Positions 34,302 to 42,435 of a stretch of DNA of 64,000 nt are shown piece after piece. The stretch is taken from NCBI RefSeq assembly GCF_003044275.1, contig NZ_PZPL01000001.1, positions 186,001 to 250,000 of the forward strand, given 5' to 3'. Both the position numbers and the translations under genes were made by a program. Source of the stretch: Rathayibacter caricis DSM 15933. Lineage in GTDB: Bacteria > Actinomycetota > Actinomycetes > Actinomycetales > Microbacteriaceae. Within the stretch, counting starts at the first letter, position 1. Each line of letters opens with the position of its first letter. Below the pieces are notes generated by a model. It made no database searches. It was not told the origin of the DNA and saw only the letters and a list, made by a program, of their open reading frames with translations.

Positions 34302-36005
34302 TCAGCGCCCCAGCGGGATCTCCACGATCCCCGGCCCGTCGCCCGGCGCCGTCAGCGCCTGCTCCAGCTCACCGCGCGTCGAGACCCGCGAGTACGCCCA
34401 TCCGTATGCCCGCGCCAGCGACTCCAGATCCACGGACTGCGGAGTGAACTGCACCCGGTCGAACGCGTCCGGGGCAGAGCTCGACGCGACCTCCAGGCCG
34501 TCGAAGATCGTGCCTCCCCCGTCGTTCACCACGACGAGCTGCACGCGCGGCCTCCGCTCGCCGGGGGCGAGCATCAGCCCGCCCGCCTCGTGCAGCAGCG
34601 TGAGATCGCCGAGGACGACACGCGTCACTCCGGCGGCCCCCCGCTCGCCCGCCTGCGAGGCCACGGCGATGCCGAGCGCGGTCGAGACGGTCCCGTCGAT
34701 CCCCGCGAGGCCGCGGTTGGAGTGCACGGTGATCTTCTTCCCCGGCAGCGACCCGTCGGCCACGCGGATGAGGCGCGAAGCCCCGAAGAGCAGGCGGTCG
34801 TGCGGCCAGGTCACGCGCCAGACCGCTGACACCACGAATTCGCGGGTCAGCGGCGCGCGCACGGCGGCGAGGGCGTTGCGGGCGAAGCCGCGGCGGTCCT
34901 CCAGCGACATCGTGCCGCCGTCGGCGACCTCGGGCAGGGCGTCGGGGTCGACGACGAGCGCGCGGCTGCGGAACACCCACGACCCGGCCCAGGCGCGCTC
35001 GGCGCGGTCGGGGCGCGGCGAGTCGGAGGGGCGCTGCACCTCGATCCCGGCGACCCGGCGCGCACGGCGGCCCGGGTTGTAGAACTGCGGGCGGCCGCGG
35101 TCGACGACGATCACCTCGACGTCGTCCCGGCGCAGGAGCTCCGGCACCTCGCGCGAGAGCGTCGGGTGGCCGAACACGATCGCGCGGCGGACGCGTCCGC
35201 CGAAGTCGGCCTCACCCAGCAGCCGGCGCCAGGCGACGACGAGCTGCGGTCCGAAACGGGCGCCGGAGGAGACCTCGGCGAGCAGCGGCCAGTCGCCCGC
35301 GCGCGCGACGGCCTCCGCGACGTCGCCCGCCTTGTCTCCGGCGATGACGACCGTCAGCGGCTCGTCGGGACCGGCGGCGACCCGCTCGACCTCCTCCGAG
35401 GGCCCTGCGGCGAGCGGCTCGGCCGCCGGCGGGATCTCGAACTCCGGCAGGCGCGAGGACAGCGGATCGCGGAACGCGAGATTCAGGTGCACCGGCCCGC
35501 CCGGATGCAGCGCCGCCGAGAAGGCGCGGTCGGCGAGCGCCGCGGTCTCCTCCGGCAGCGACGAGGGCCCGGGCGCGGCGACGTCCTCGAACAGCCGCAC
35601 GGCGCGGCCGTACAGCTCGCGCTGCTCCGTCGTCTGGTTCGAGCGGATGCCGCGCAGCTCGTCCGGGCGGTCGGCGGTGAGCACGATCAGCGGCACGTCC
35701 GAGGCGTCCGCCTCGAGCACGGCGGGGTGCAGGTTCGCGGTCGCGGTCCCGGAGGTGGTCATCACCAGCGCGGGCAGCCCCGTCTCGAGCGCGAGCCCGA
35801 GGGCGAGGAATCCGGCCGAGCGCTCGTCGACGCGCACGTGCAGGCGGATCGCTCCGCGGGTCTCGAGCTCGGCGGCGACGAGTGCCAGGGCCTGCGACCG
35901 CGATCCGGGAGCGACGACGACGTCGCGGACGCCGAGCGCGACGAAGCGGGTGAGGAGGTCGACCGCGGAACGGGTGGAGGGCGCGACCGGGGGGTGCTCA
36001 GGCAT
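34302..36005 (-). CDS. menD: SEPHCHC synthase (2-succinyl-5-enolpyruvyl-6-hydroxy-3-cyclohexene-1-carboxylate synthase)
   Basis: The 567-residue thiamine-diphosphate enzyme has VVVAPGSRSQALALVA, HVRVDERSAGF with the activating Glu, TTSGTATANLHPAV, NRGLAGIDGTVSTALG, and the ThDP-binding GDLTLLHEAGGL plus NDGGGTIF. It joins isochorismate and 2-oxoglutarate. The start overlaps the end of the upstream small membrane protein gene by 8 bases, so they are one operon. Confidence 0.95.
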   Translation of the reverse strand: MPEHPPVAPSTRSAVDLLTRFVALGVRDVVVAPGSRSQALALVAAELETRGAIRLHVRVDERSAGFLALGLALETGLPALVMTTSGTATANLHPAVLEADASDVPLIVLTADRPDELRGIRSNQTTEQRELYGRAVRLFEDVAAPGPSSLPEETAALADRAFSAALHPGGPVHLNLAFRDPLSSRLPEFEIPPAAEPLAAGPSEEVERVAAGPDEPLTVVIAGDKAGDVAEAVARAGDWPLLAEVSSGARFGPQLVVAWRRLLGEADFGGRVRRAIVFGHPTLSREVPELLRRDDVEVIVVDRGRPQFYNPGRRARRVAGIEVQRPSDSPRPDRAERAWAGSWVFRSRALVVDPDALPEVADGGTMSLEDRRGFARNALAAVRAPLTREFVVSAVWRVTWPHDRLLFGASRLIRVADGSLPGKKITVHSNRGLAGIDGTVSTALGIAVASQAGERGAAGVTRVVLGDLTLLHEAGGLMLAPGERRPRVQLVVVNDGGGTIFDGLEVASSSAPDAFDRVQFTPQSVDLESLARAYGWAYSRVSTRGELEQALTAPGDGPGIVEIPLGR

Positions 36006-36369
36006 CCCGTCGGCCGGGGCCGTCGGACTTGTCGGGGTCGTCGAGGTCGGCCAGGTCGCGCTCGAGCTGGGCGATGCGCTCGGCCTGCTCGCGCTCCTTC
36101 TCGGGATCGCGCTCCTGGCGGATCGTGCCGAGGAAGTCGGGGTCGTCGTCGGGAGCCGTGAAGCGCCGGCCCGCCGAGCGGTCCTTGCGCGGTCGCCCGA
36201 TCCAGAACCACAGGCCCGCGCCGATCAGCGGCAGCAGGAGGACGACCAGGATCCAGGACCACTTCGGGATCGCGCGCACCGCGTGCCGGTTGCTCATCGC
36301 GACGTCGATCACGGTGTAGACCGTGAAGACGGCGAGGGCCACGAGCAGGCCGATGAAGAGGCGGATCAC
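35998..36369 (-). CDS. PLDc_N-domain small membrane protein
   Basis: The GTG at 36369 gives 123 residues. Two helices (~3-22 and ~36-58) surround the phospholipase-D-nuclease N-terminal-like motif AIPKWSWILVVLLLPLIGAG and WFWIGRPRK. A charged cytoplasmic tail with a heptad-like stretch (REQAERIAQLERDLADL) follows. The molecular function of this domain is not known to me. The gene is coupled to menD by an 8-base overlap and is often seen near men genes in actinobacteria, so a membrane role around menaquinone synthesis is possible. Confidence 0.8.
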   Translation of the reverse strand: MIRLFIGLLVALAVFTVYTVIDVAMSNRHAVRAIPKWSWILVVLLLPLIGAGLWFWIGRPRKDRSAGRRFTAPDDDPDFLGTIRQERDPEKEREQAERIAQLERDLADLDDPDKSDGPGRRDA

Positions 36370-36496
36370 GGAATTCAGTCTACGTCCGCACGCTGTTCGC
36401 CGACCGGGCGCTCGGAGGCTGGACAGGAGCCTCCCGGGGTGCTCACGGACGGGTGTGCAGCGGTCCTCGCGCAGGGGCCCGACGTACACTGTCCCG

Positions 36497-36793
36497 GTGA
36501 AACTCAGCCGCGCCGTCGTCGTCTACTCGCTCCTGCGTCTGGCGATGTTCGCCGGTGTCTTCGTGCTGGTGTACCTGCCGGCGCGCACGTTCCTCGACTC
36601 CGATCTCACCGCCGCGGTGACGGCGGGAGTGATCGCCGCCGTCGCGAGCATGTCGCTGTCGTACATCGTGCTGCGCAAGCCCCGCGAGACCATCGCGCAG
36701 GCGATCTACGAGCGTCGCAAGGACGTGCCGCGCGCTCCGACCGACGACGACATCGAGGACGCCGCCGTCGACCGCTCGCGCGAGGAGCGCTAG
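36497..36793 (+). CDS. DUF4229-type two-helix membrane protein
   Basis: The GTG at 36497 starts a 98-residue protein with two transmembrane helices (~7-28 and ~36-58), then YIVLRKPRETIAQAIYERR and an acidic tail. This resembles the DUF4229 family. It lies between the menD operon and menA, antisense to both. Its function is unknown. Confidence 0.75.
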   Translation: MKLSRAVVVYSLLRLAMFAGVFVLVYLPARTFLDSDLTAAVTAGVIAAVASMSLSYIVLRKPRETIAQAIYERRKDVPRAPTDDDIEDAAVDRSREER

Positions 36794-36818
36794 AAGCGAG
36801 GAACGCCGGCGCAGCGCC

Positions 36819-37778
36819 TCAGAACGCGAGCGCCGCCGCGAGGATCGCCGCGTAGGCGAGCCCGCCCAGGCTCGTCAGCTGCAGCGCCAGGATCAGCTCC
36901 TTCGCCGTGCGCGCCGTCAGGGTGATGAGGATCGCCGGCAGGATCGCGAGCAGCACGAACAGTGTGAGCCACGCGAGCGGGTAGAACAGCGCCAGGATCA
37001 CCGAGATGCCGAACGGCACCAGCACGAACGCGCTGTAGAGCGCGCGGGCCACGGTCGGTCCGACGATCACGGCGAGCGTGCGCTTGCCCGAGGCGCGGTC
37101 GGTGGGGATGTCGCGGATGTTGTTGACCATCAGGACCGCGCAGGCGAAGAGGCCCGCGGCGACCGCGCCGAGCCACGACTCCTGGTTGGTGCGGCCGATC
37201 TGCACGAAGGTCGTGCCGACGGTGGCGACGAGGCCGAAGAAGACGAAGACGAAGACGTCGCCGAGTCCGAGATAGCCGTAGGGACGGCGTCCGCCGGTGT
37301 AGAACCAGCCGGCGGCGATCGCGGCGGCGCCGACGAGCAGGAACCACCAGTGGCCCGAGAGCACGGTCAGCACGAGGCCCGCGAGGGCGGCGAGGCCGAA
37401 GAAGACGAGCGCGACCGTCAGCACGTGCTTCGGCTTCGCGGCTCCGGAGCCGGTGAGGCGCGAGGGGCCGACGCGGTTCGCATCGGTGCCGCGCACGCCG
37501 TCCGAGTAGTCGTTCGCGTAGTTCACGCCGATCTGCAGGGCGAGCGAGACGGCGAGGCAGAGCAGGGCGCGCACCCAGTGCCAGCCCTCGTCGGTGACCT
37601 GCGTGGCTCCGGTGCCGATGAGCACGGGAGCGATCGCGAGCGGCAGGGTGCGCAGGCGCGCTCCGGCGATCCACTCGCGCGCGCCGGCCGGCGCCACCTG
37701 GACCTTCTGCGGGTTGCCGCCCGGACGGCCGCTCCGGGGCTTCGCCTGCGGCTTCTTCTTGCGACTCGTACTCGACAC
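36819..37778 (-). CDS. menA: 1,4-dihydroxy-2-naphthoate polyprenyltransferase
   Basis: The GTG at 37778 gives 319 residues. A basic N-terminal stretch (RKKKPQAKPRSGRPGG) precedes an eight- or nine-helix UbiA-fold protein with the prenyl diphosphate-binding motif NYANDYSDGVRGTD and the second Asp motif NNIRDIPTDRASGKRT. It attaches the polyprenyl chain to 1,4-dihydroxy-2-naphthoate in the membrane. menE lies 23 bases upstream on the same strand. Confidence 0.94.
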   Translation of the reverse strand: MSSTSRKKKPQAKPRSGRPGGNPQKVQVAPAGAREWIAGARLRTLPLAIAPVLIGTGATQVTDEGWHWVRALLCLAVSLALQIGVNYANDYSDGVRGTDANRVGPSRLTGSGAAKPKHVLTVALVFFGLAALAGLVLTVLSGHWWFLLVGAAAIAAGWFYTGGRRPYGYLGLGDVFVFVFFGLVATVGTTFVQIGRTNQESWLGAVAAGLFACAVLMVNNIRDIPTDRASGKRTLAVIVGPTVARALYSAFVLVPFGISVILALFYPLAWLTLFVLLAILPAILITLTARTAKELILALQLTSLGGLAYAAILAAALAF

Positions 37779-37801
37779 GGAGGGAATCCTACCGAGACGC
37801 C

Positions 37802-38950
37802 TCAGTCCGCGGTCGCGGCGAGGCCCTCCAGCGCACGGCGGTCCGGCTTGCCGGAGGCGAGCAGCGGCACGGCCTCCACGCGCACGACCGCGACGGGCCG
37901 AGCGACCCGGCCGAGAGCCTCCTGCACGACCGCCCTGACCTCGGCGAGCACGGGGACGGGAGCCGCGGCGGTCACGACGACCGGCACCTCGCCCCACTCG
38001 GCGTCGGCCCGGCGCACGACGACCGCGTCGGGGACGGGGCCGTCGCGCAGCACCTTCTCGACCGCGTCGAGCGAGACCTTCTCGCCGCCCGAGACGATCA
38101 CGCGGTCGAGACGGCCGGTGACGCGGAGTCGACCGTCGACCAGCTCGCCCGCGTCGCCCGTCCGGTACCAGCGCTCCCCCGCGACGCTGCTGAAGGCGGA
38201 GGCGGTGCGGTCGACGTCCAATCCGCCGTCGGCGTCGAGGTAGCCCTCGGCGAGGGTCGGGCCGCCGAGCAGCACCTGGCCGTCGTCGATCCGGACGCGC
38301 ACGTCGCGCAGCGGCGACCCGTCGTAGACGCAGCCGCCCGCGGTCTCGCTCGATCCGTAGGTCAGGCGGACCTGCACGCCCAGCGCGGCGGCACGCTCGC
38401 GCAGGGGTCGCGGCGCCGCCTGTCCGCCGATCAGCAGCGCGTCGAAGGAGCGGAGAGTCGCGGCCTCGGCCGGATCCGCCTCCGCTGCGTCGAGCAGCCG
38501 CGCGAGCTGCACCGGCACGAGGGAGGAGTATCGCCTCTCCCCCGCGGGCATCGTGCGCGCGAGCGCCAGGAACGCGAGCGGATCGAAGTGCCCCTCCGGC
38601 AACACGACGGGATCGGCGTCGGCGGTGATCGAGCGCACGAGCACCTGCACGCCGGCGATGTAGTGCGTGGGGAGGCACAGCAGCCAGCGGCCCGGTCCGC
38701 CGAGCTCGGTGAGGGTGGCGGCGGCGCTGGTCAGCAGCGCCCCGGTCGCGAGAGCGACGCGCTTGGGCGGACCGGAGGAGCCGGAGGTCTCGACCACGAC
38801 GGCCACGCGCTGCGGGACCACCGCGGCGACGACTCCGGACGCTCCGGGCGCGGCGACGCGGATCGCCGGGCCGCTGCCGTCGAGGGCGGCGCGCAGGGCG
38901 ATCAGCACCCGCTCCGGAGCGGAGTCGACCGCGATCAGCTCCCGGGTCAT
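37802..38950 (-). CDS. menE: o-Succinylbenzoate-CoA ligase
   Basis: This 382-residue AMP-forming ligase has the phosphate loop ETSGSSGPPKRVAL, YGSSETAGGCVYDG, YRTGDAGEL, GRLDRVIVSGGEKVS, and the C-terminal catalytic Lys in LASGKPDRRAL. The compact length fits actinobacterial MenE. It activates o-succinylbenzoate with CoA. It starts 4 bases after the menB stop, within the menB-menE-menA operon. Confidence 0.93.
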   Translation of the reverse strand: MTRELIAVDSAPERVLIALRAALDGSGPAIRVAAPGASGVVAAVVPQRVAVVVETSGSSGPPKRVALATGALLTSAAATLTELGGPGRWLLCLPTHYIAGVQVLVRSITADADPVVLPEGHFDPLAFLALARTMPAGERRYSSLVPVQLARLLDAAEADPAEAATLRSFDALLIGGQAAPRPLRERAAALGVQVRLTYGSSETAGGCVYDGSPLRDVRVRIDDGQVLLGGPTLAEGYLDADGGLDVDRTASAFSSVAGERWYRTGDAGELVDGRLRVTGRLDRVIVSGGEKVSLDAVEKVLRDGPVPDAVVVRRADAEWGEVPVVVTAAAPVPVLAEVRAVVQEALGRVARPVAVVRVEAVPLLASGKPDRRALEGLAATAD

Positions 38951-38954
38951 GCGC

Positions 38955-39866
38955 TCAGAACTGCCACGGGAACGGCGACCAGTCGGGATCGCGCTTCTCG
39001 AGGAAGGAGTCGCGGCCCTCGACGGCCTCGTCGGTGCCGTAGGCGAGGCGCGTCGTCTCGCCGGCGAACAGCTGCTGGCCGACGAGTCCGTCGTCGACCG
39101 CGTTGAAGGCGTACTTGAGCATGCGGATGGCGGTGGGCGACTTGGTCAGGATCGTCTCGGCCCACTCCAGCGCCGTCGTCTCGAGCTCCGCGTGCGGCAC
39201 GACCGCGTTCACCGCGCCCATCTCGTACGCGCGCTGCGCCGAGTACTCGCGGGCGAGGAAGAACACCTCGCGGGCGGCCTTCTGCCCGATCTGGCGGGCG
39301 AAGTACGCCGAGCCGTAGCCGGCGTCGAACGACCCGACGTCGGCGTCCGTCTGCTTGAAGCGGCCGTGCTCGGCCGAGGCGATCGTGAGGTCGCAGACCA
39401 CGTGCAAGGAGTGGCCGCCGCCCGCCGCCCAGCCGGGGACCGCCGCGAGGACGACCTTGGGCATGAAGCGGATGAGGCGCTGCACCTCGAGGATGTGCAG
39501 GCGGCCCGAGCGCGCCGCGTCGATCCCCTCGGCCGTCTCGCCGTCGGAGTAGCGGTAGCCGTCGCGCCCCCGGATGCGCTGGTCGCCGCCGGAGCAGAAC
39601 GCCCAGCCGCCGTCCTTCGGGCTCGGGCCGTTGCCGGTGAGGATCACGACGCCGATGCGCGGATTGATCCGCGCATCCTCGAGGGCGTTGTAGAGCTCGT
39701 CGACCGTGCGCGGCCGGAACGCGTTGCGCACCTCCGGGCGGTCGAAGGCGACGCGGGCGATGCGCCCGGTGCGGTCGTGGTGGTAGGTGATGTCCTCGAG
39801 AGCGTCGAAGCCGCGGACCGGCTCCCACCGGCTCGCGTCGAACAGCTCGGAAACCTGCGTGCTCAT
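38955..39866 (-). CDS. menB: 1,4-dihydroxy-2-naphthoyl-CoA synthase
   Basis: From the ATG at 39866 the 303-residue crotonase-fold enzyme shows CSGGDQRIRGRDGY, PGWAAGGGHSLHVVCDLT, DADVGSFDAGYGSAYFARQ and GAVNAVVPH, the MenB set for Dieckmann ring closure of o-succinylbenzoyl-CoA. It is the first gene of the menB-E-A operon; the repeat element at 39907-39994 lies directly upstream. Confidence 0.95.
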   Translation of the reverse strand: MSTQVSELFDASRWEPVRGFDALEDITYHHDRTGRIARVAFDRPEVRNAFRPRTVDELYNALEDARINPRIGVVILTGNGPSPKDGGWAFCSGGDQRIRGRDGYRYSDGETAEGIDAARSGRLHILEVQRLIRFMPKVVLAAVPGWAAGGGHSLHVVCDLTIASAEHGRFKQTDADVGSFDAGYGSAYFARQIGQKAAREVFFLAREYSAQRAYEMGAVNAVVPHAELETTALEWAETILTKSPTAIRMLKYAFNAVDDGLVGQQLFAGETTRLAYGTDEAVEGRDSFLEKRDPDWSPFPWQF

Positions 39867-39906
39867 GCCCTCGACCCTACTGTCGCGGGCCGAGCGGACG
39901 CCGGGG

Positions 39907-39994
39907 CCAGCAAGACGTGGATCTCGAGACGCGCGCTCCTCGATCAGCACCCTTGCTGGTCGAGTAGCCGCCGCAGGCGGCGTATCGAGACCAG
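39907..39994. repeat. Palindromic REP-like element upstream of menB
   Basis: CCAGCAAG (39907-39914) is inverted at 39952-39959. A second, overlapping imperfect palindrome spans 39956-39994: CTGGTCGAGTA, an inner GCCGCC-GCA-GGCGGC stem, then TATCGAGACCAG. The CTGGTCGAGTA...TATCGAGACCAG core looks like the small palindromic repeats scattered in intergenic regions of Microbacteriaceae genomes, from general knowledge. It separates menB from dps. Confidence 0.7.
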
Positions 39995-40011
39995 AGCCCG
40001 GCAGCACGCGA

Positions 40012-40041
40012 AGAGGGACCCCGCGTACGCGGGATCCCTCT
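40012..40041 (-). terminator. Terminator of the dps gene
   Basis: AGAGGGA-CCCCGCG and its near-complement CGCGGG-ATCCCTCT form a 14-bp stem with a two-base loop, about 20 bases beyond the dps stop. Confidence 0.7.
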
Positions 40042-40061
40042 GTCGTCAGTGCTGCGGAGTG

Positions 40062-40607
40062 CTACTTCGCGGTGGAGGTGCGGCGGTTCTCGGCCGACAC
40101 CATCCAGGCGAACTGCTCCAGGCTCTGGATGATCGCGTGCAGGAGGTCCGCGCTGGTCGGGTCCTCCTCGTCCACCTGGTCGTGCACCTCGCGCATGGTG
40201 GCGGCGGTGTTCTCGAGGCGGATGGTGACGAGGTCGACCGTCTCGGCGGTGTCGATCTCGCCGTGCGGGTACTCGGGCAGCGTGGTGGTCGCCGCGACGG
40301 TGTCGCTGCGGCCGTCCGGGATCCCGTGCAGCGCGCGCATGCGCTCGGCGATGTCGTCGCTGAACTCGCGCGCGGCCTCGATGATCTCGTCGAGCTGCAG
40401 GTGCAGGTCGCGGAAGTTCTTGCCGACGACGTTCCAGTGCGCCTGCTTGCCCTGCACGTGGAGCTCGATCAGGTCGACGAGGACGATCTGGAGGCTGTCG
40501 AGCAGCTCCTTCGAGGCCTTGAAGCCCTTCTCGGCGTTCTGACGACGGCTGGTCTTGGCTCCGGAGCCGGCGGGGGCTTCGACGTGGCGTTCGAGGGTGG
40601 TGGTCAT
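40062..40607 (-). CDS. dps: Dps family ferritin-like DNA-binding protein
   Basis: The ATG at 40607 (AAAGGA upstream) gives 181 residues. The Dps ferroxidase signature is clear: HVQGKQAHWNVVGKNFRDLH, then LDEIIEAAREFSDDIAERM. The N-terminus is basic (KTSRRQNAEKGFKASK), as expected for DNA contact. Dps shells oxidise and store iron and protect DNA from peroxide. It is a single gene with its own terminator. Confidence 0.93.
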   Translation of the reverse strand: MTTTLERHVEAPAGSGAKTSRRQNAEKGFKASKELLDSLQIVLVDLIELHVQGKQAHWNVVGKNFRDLHLQLDEIIEAAREFSDDIAERMRALHGIPDGRSDTVAATTTLPEYPHGEIDTAETVDLVTIRLENTAATMREVHDQVDEEDPTSADLLHAIIQSLEQFAWMVSAENRRTSTAK

Positions 40608-40732
40608 GGACCATTCCTTTCTCTTGACGGTGTCGGGGTGATCCCCTCCATCGAGTGTGACTGCTGTGGCTGGACGGCGCCCGGACGGGGGCCGTGAGCG
40701 AAGGGGGGTTGACTCCGGGCGCGCAGGACGGC

Positions 40733-41533
40733 TCAGATCGTGGCGACGGACCCGGAGTCGACCCGGTAGTTCGACCCGTTCACGAACGAGGCGCGGTCGG
40801 AGCAGAGGAACGCGATCACGGCGGCGACCTCGTCGGTCTCGCCGCGGCGCTTGAGCTCCATGTACGGCCGCTCCTCGTCGAGGAACGACGAGATCGCCTC
40901 GTCGGTCGACGTGCCGCGCTGCTCCGCGCGCTTCTGCATCATGGCGTCGGTCATGGGGCTGCGGATGAACGCGGGCGAGACCGCGTTCACGAGCAGGCCC
41001 TCGAGGGCGTACGAGCGCGAGAGGCCCTTGGCGAGGGCGAGCACGCCGGCCTTCGCGGCGCAGTACGGCAGCTCGTCGTCGTAGGGCTGCACCGCGTCCT
41101 CGGAGGCGACGAGCACGAGGCGCCCCCATCCTCCGTGACGCAGGTCGGGGAGGAACTCGCGCACCAGCCGGACCGGCCCGAGCAGGTCGGTCTCGAGGGT
41201 GCTGGTCCAGCCCTCGTCGTCGATCTCGTGGAAGAGACCCTGGGCGCCGGTCACTCCGGCGCTCTGCACGAGGATGTCGATCTCTCCGACGGCCTCGGCG
41301 ACCTTCGCGTGGAGAGCGGCGAGCTCCTCGACGCTCGTGACGTCGGCGGCGAAGGCGTGCAGGCGTCCCTCCGGTGCGTCGAGCCCTGCGGCTGCGGCGT
41401 CGAGCTTCTCCTGGTCGCGGTCCGAGATCACGACGGTCGCCCCCTCCGCGAGGAGGAGCGTCGCGGTGGCGAGTCCGATGCCGGAGTCCGCTCCGGTGAC
41501 GAGGGCGGTGCGTCCGGTGATTCCTAAGTCCAT
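40733..41533 (-). CDS. Short-chain dehydrogenase/reductase
   Basis: The 266-residue classical SDR has the cofactor motif TGADSGIG (~14-21), NAG-equivalent QSAGVTG, Ser in LVASED and YCAAK (Tyr/Lys). SDRs oxidise alcohols or reduce carbonyls with NAD(P). Its substrate cannot be read from the sequence. It lies 32 bases downstream of the SMP-30 gene on the same strand, so it may belong to the sugar-related operon with SMP-30 and GH15. Confidence 0.88.
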   Translation of the reverse strand: MDLGITGRTALVTGADSGIGLATATLLLAEGATVVISDRDQEKLDAAAAGLDAPEGRLHAFAADVTSVEELAALHAKVAEAVGEIDILVQSAGVTGAQGLFHEIDDEGWTSTLETDLLGPVRLVREFLPDLRHGGWGRLVLVASEDAVQPYDDELPYCAAKAGVLALAKGLSRSYALEGLLVNAVSPAFIRSPMTDAMMQKRAEQRGTSTDEAISSFLDEERPYMELKRRGETDEVAAVIAFLCSDRASFVNGSNYRVDSGSVATI

Positions 41534-41565
41534 GCCTCCGGTCTACGCTCCCCCGCCCGAGCCGC

Positions 41566-42435
41566 TCAACGACTTGCGCCGAACACCTCCACAGGTCTAC
41601 CGCGCGTGGGGGTGTCGATCGCGAAGACGCCGCCCGAGAGCGGGGAGTCGACGAGCTGCTGCTCCTCGAGCTTCTCGCGCGCGGTGCCGACGAACAGCGT
41701 CGAGAGGTCTGCGCCGCCGAAGCCCAGCCCGGTCACGTTCGGCGCGGGGATCGCGATCTCGTCGAGGAGCTCCCCCTCGGGGCTCCAGCGCAGCACGGCG
41801 CTCTCGCCGTTCGCGCCGGTCCAGAAGCAGCCGTCGACGTCGAGCGCGAGTCCGTCGAACGAGCGGCCGACGAGGAACGGCTCGGGTTCGCCGAGCTCGT
41901 CGCCGTAGGAGCAGCGGAAGACGGTCGAGACGCTCGTGTCGGTGAAGTAGAAGGTCGCGCCGTCGTCGGACCACTCGAACCCGTTCGCCACTCCGAAGCC
42001 GCCGAGCAGCGTCTCCAGGCGCCCGGAGGCGTCGATCCGGTAGAGCGCGCCGTCCTGCTCCTCGGTGGTGAGGTTCATCGATCCCGCGACGAAGCGCCCG
42101 GAGGGGTCGCACTTGCCCTCGTTCATCCGGAGGCCGGCGTGCAGGTGCTCGATCGGAGCGAGCTCGCGCTCGATCGCGAAGGCGTCGTCGAGCAGCACGA
42201 TCCGGTCGCCCAGGGCCGCGACGAAGCCGCCCCCGCGCGCCGGCTGGAAGGATCCCAGCGGCGCCTCGACGGGCACGACCAGGTCGTCGGAGCCGTCGAC
42301 GGCACCGTCGATCGCGCTCGCGTGGATCGTGCCGGTCGAGATGTCGCACCACAGCAGTCGGCCGTCGAGCCAGAACGGGCTCTCGACCAGGATCGCCCTC
42401 GTGTCGCGGAACAGCCGTGCAGTCAGCTCGCTCAT
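41566..42435 (-). CDS. SMP-30/gluconolactonase family protein
   Basis: From the ATG at 42435 (GGAGGAG 5 bases upstream) the 289-residue protein is a six-bladed propeller of the SMP-30 type. It has ESPFWLDGRLLWCDI with the metal-binding Glu, RMNEGKCDPSGRFVAGSM, NGFEWSDDGATFYFTDT with Asn, and SFDGLALDVDGCFW with Asp. These lactonases open sugar-acid lactones. The ATGA overlap with the GH15 gene indicates coupled translation. Confidence 0.9.
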   Translation of the reverse strand: MSELTARLFRDTRAILVESPFWLDGRLLWCDISTGTIHASAIDGAVDGSDDLVVPVEAPLGSFQPARGGGFVAALGDRIVLLDDAFAIERELAPIEHLHAGLRMNEGKCDPSGRFVAGSMNLTTEEQDGALYRIDASGRLETLLGGFGVANGFEWSDDGATFYFTDTSVSTVFRCSYGDELGEPEPFLVGRSFDGLALDVDGCFWTGANGESAVLRWSPEGELLDEIAIPAPNVTGLGFGGADLSTLFVGTAREKLEEQQLVDSPLSGGVFAIDTPTRGRPVEVFGASR

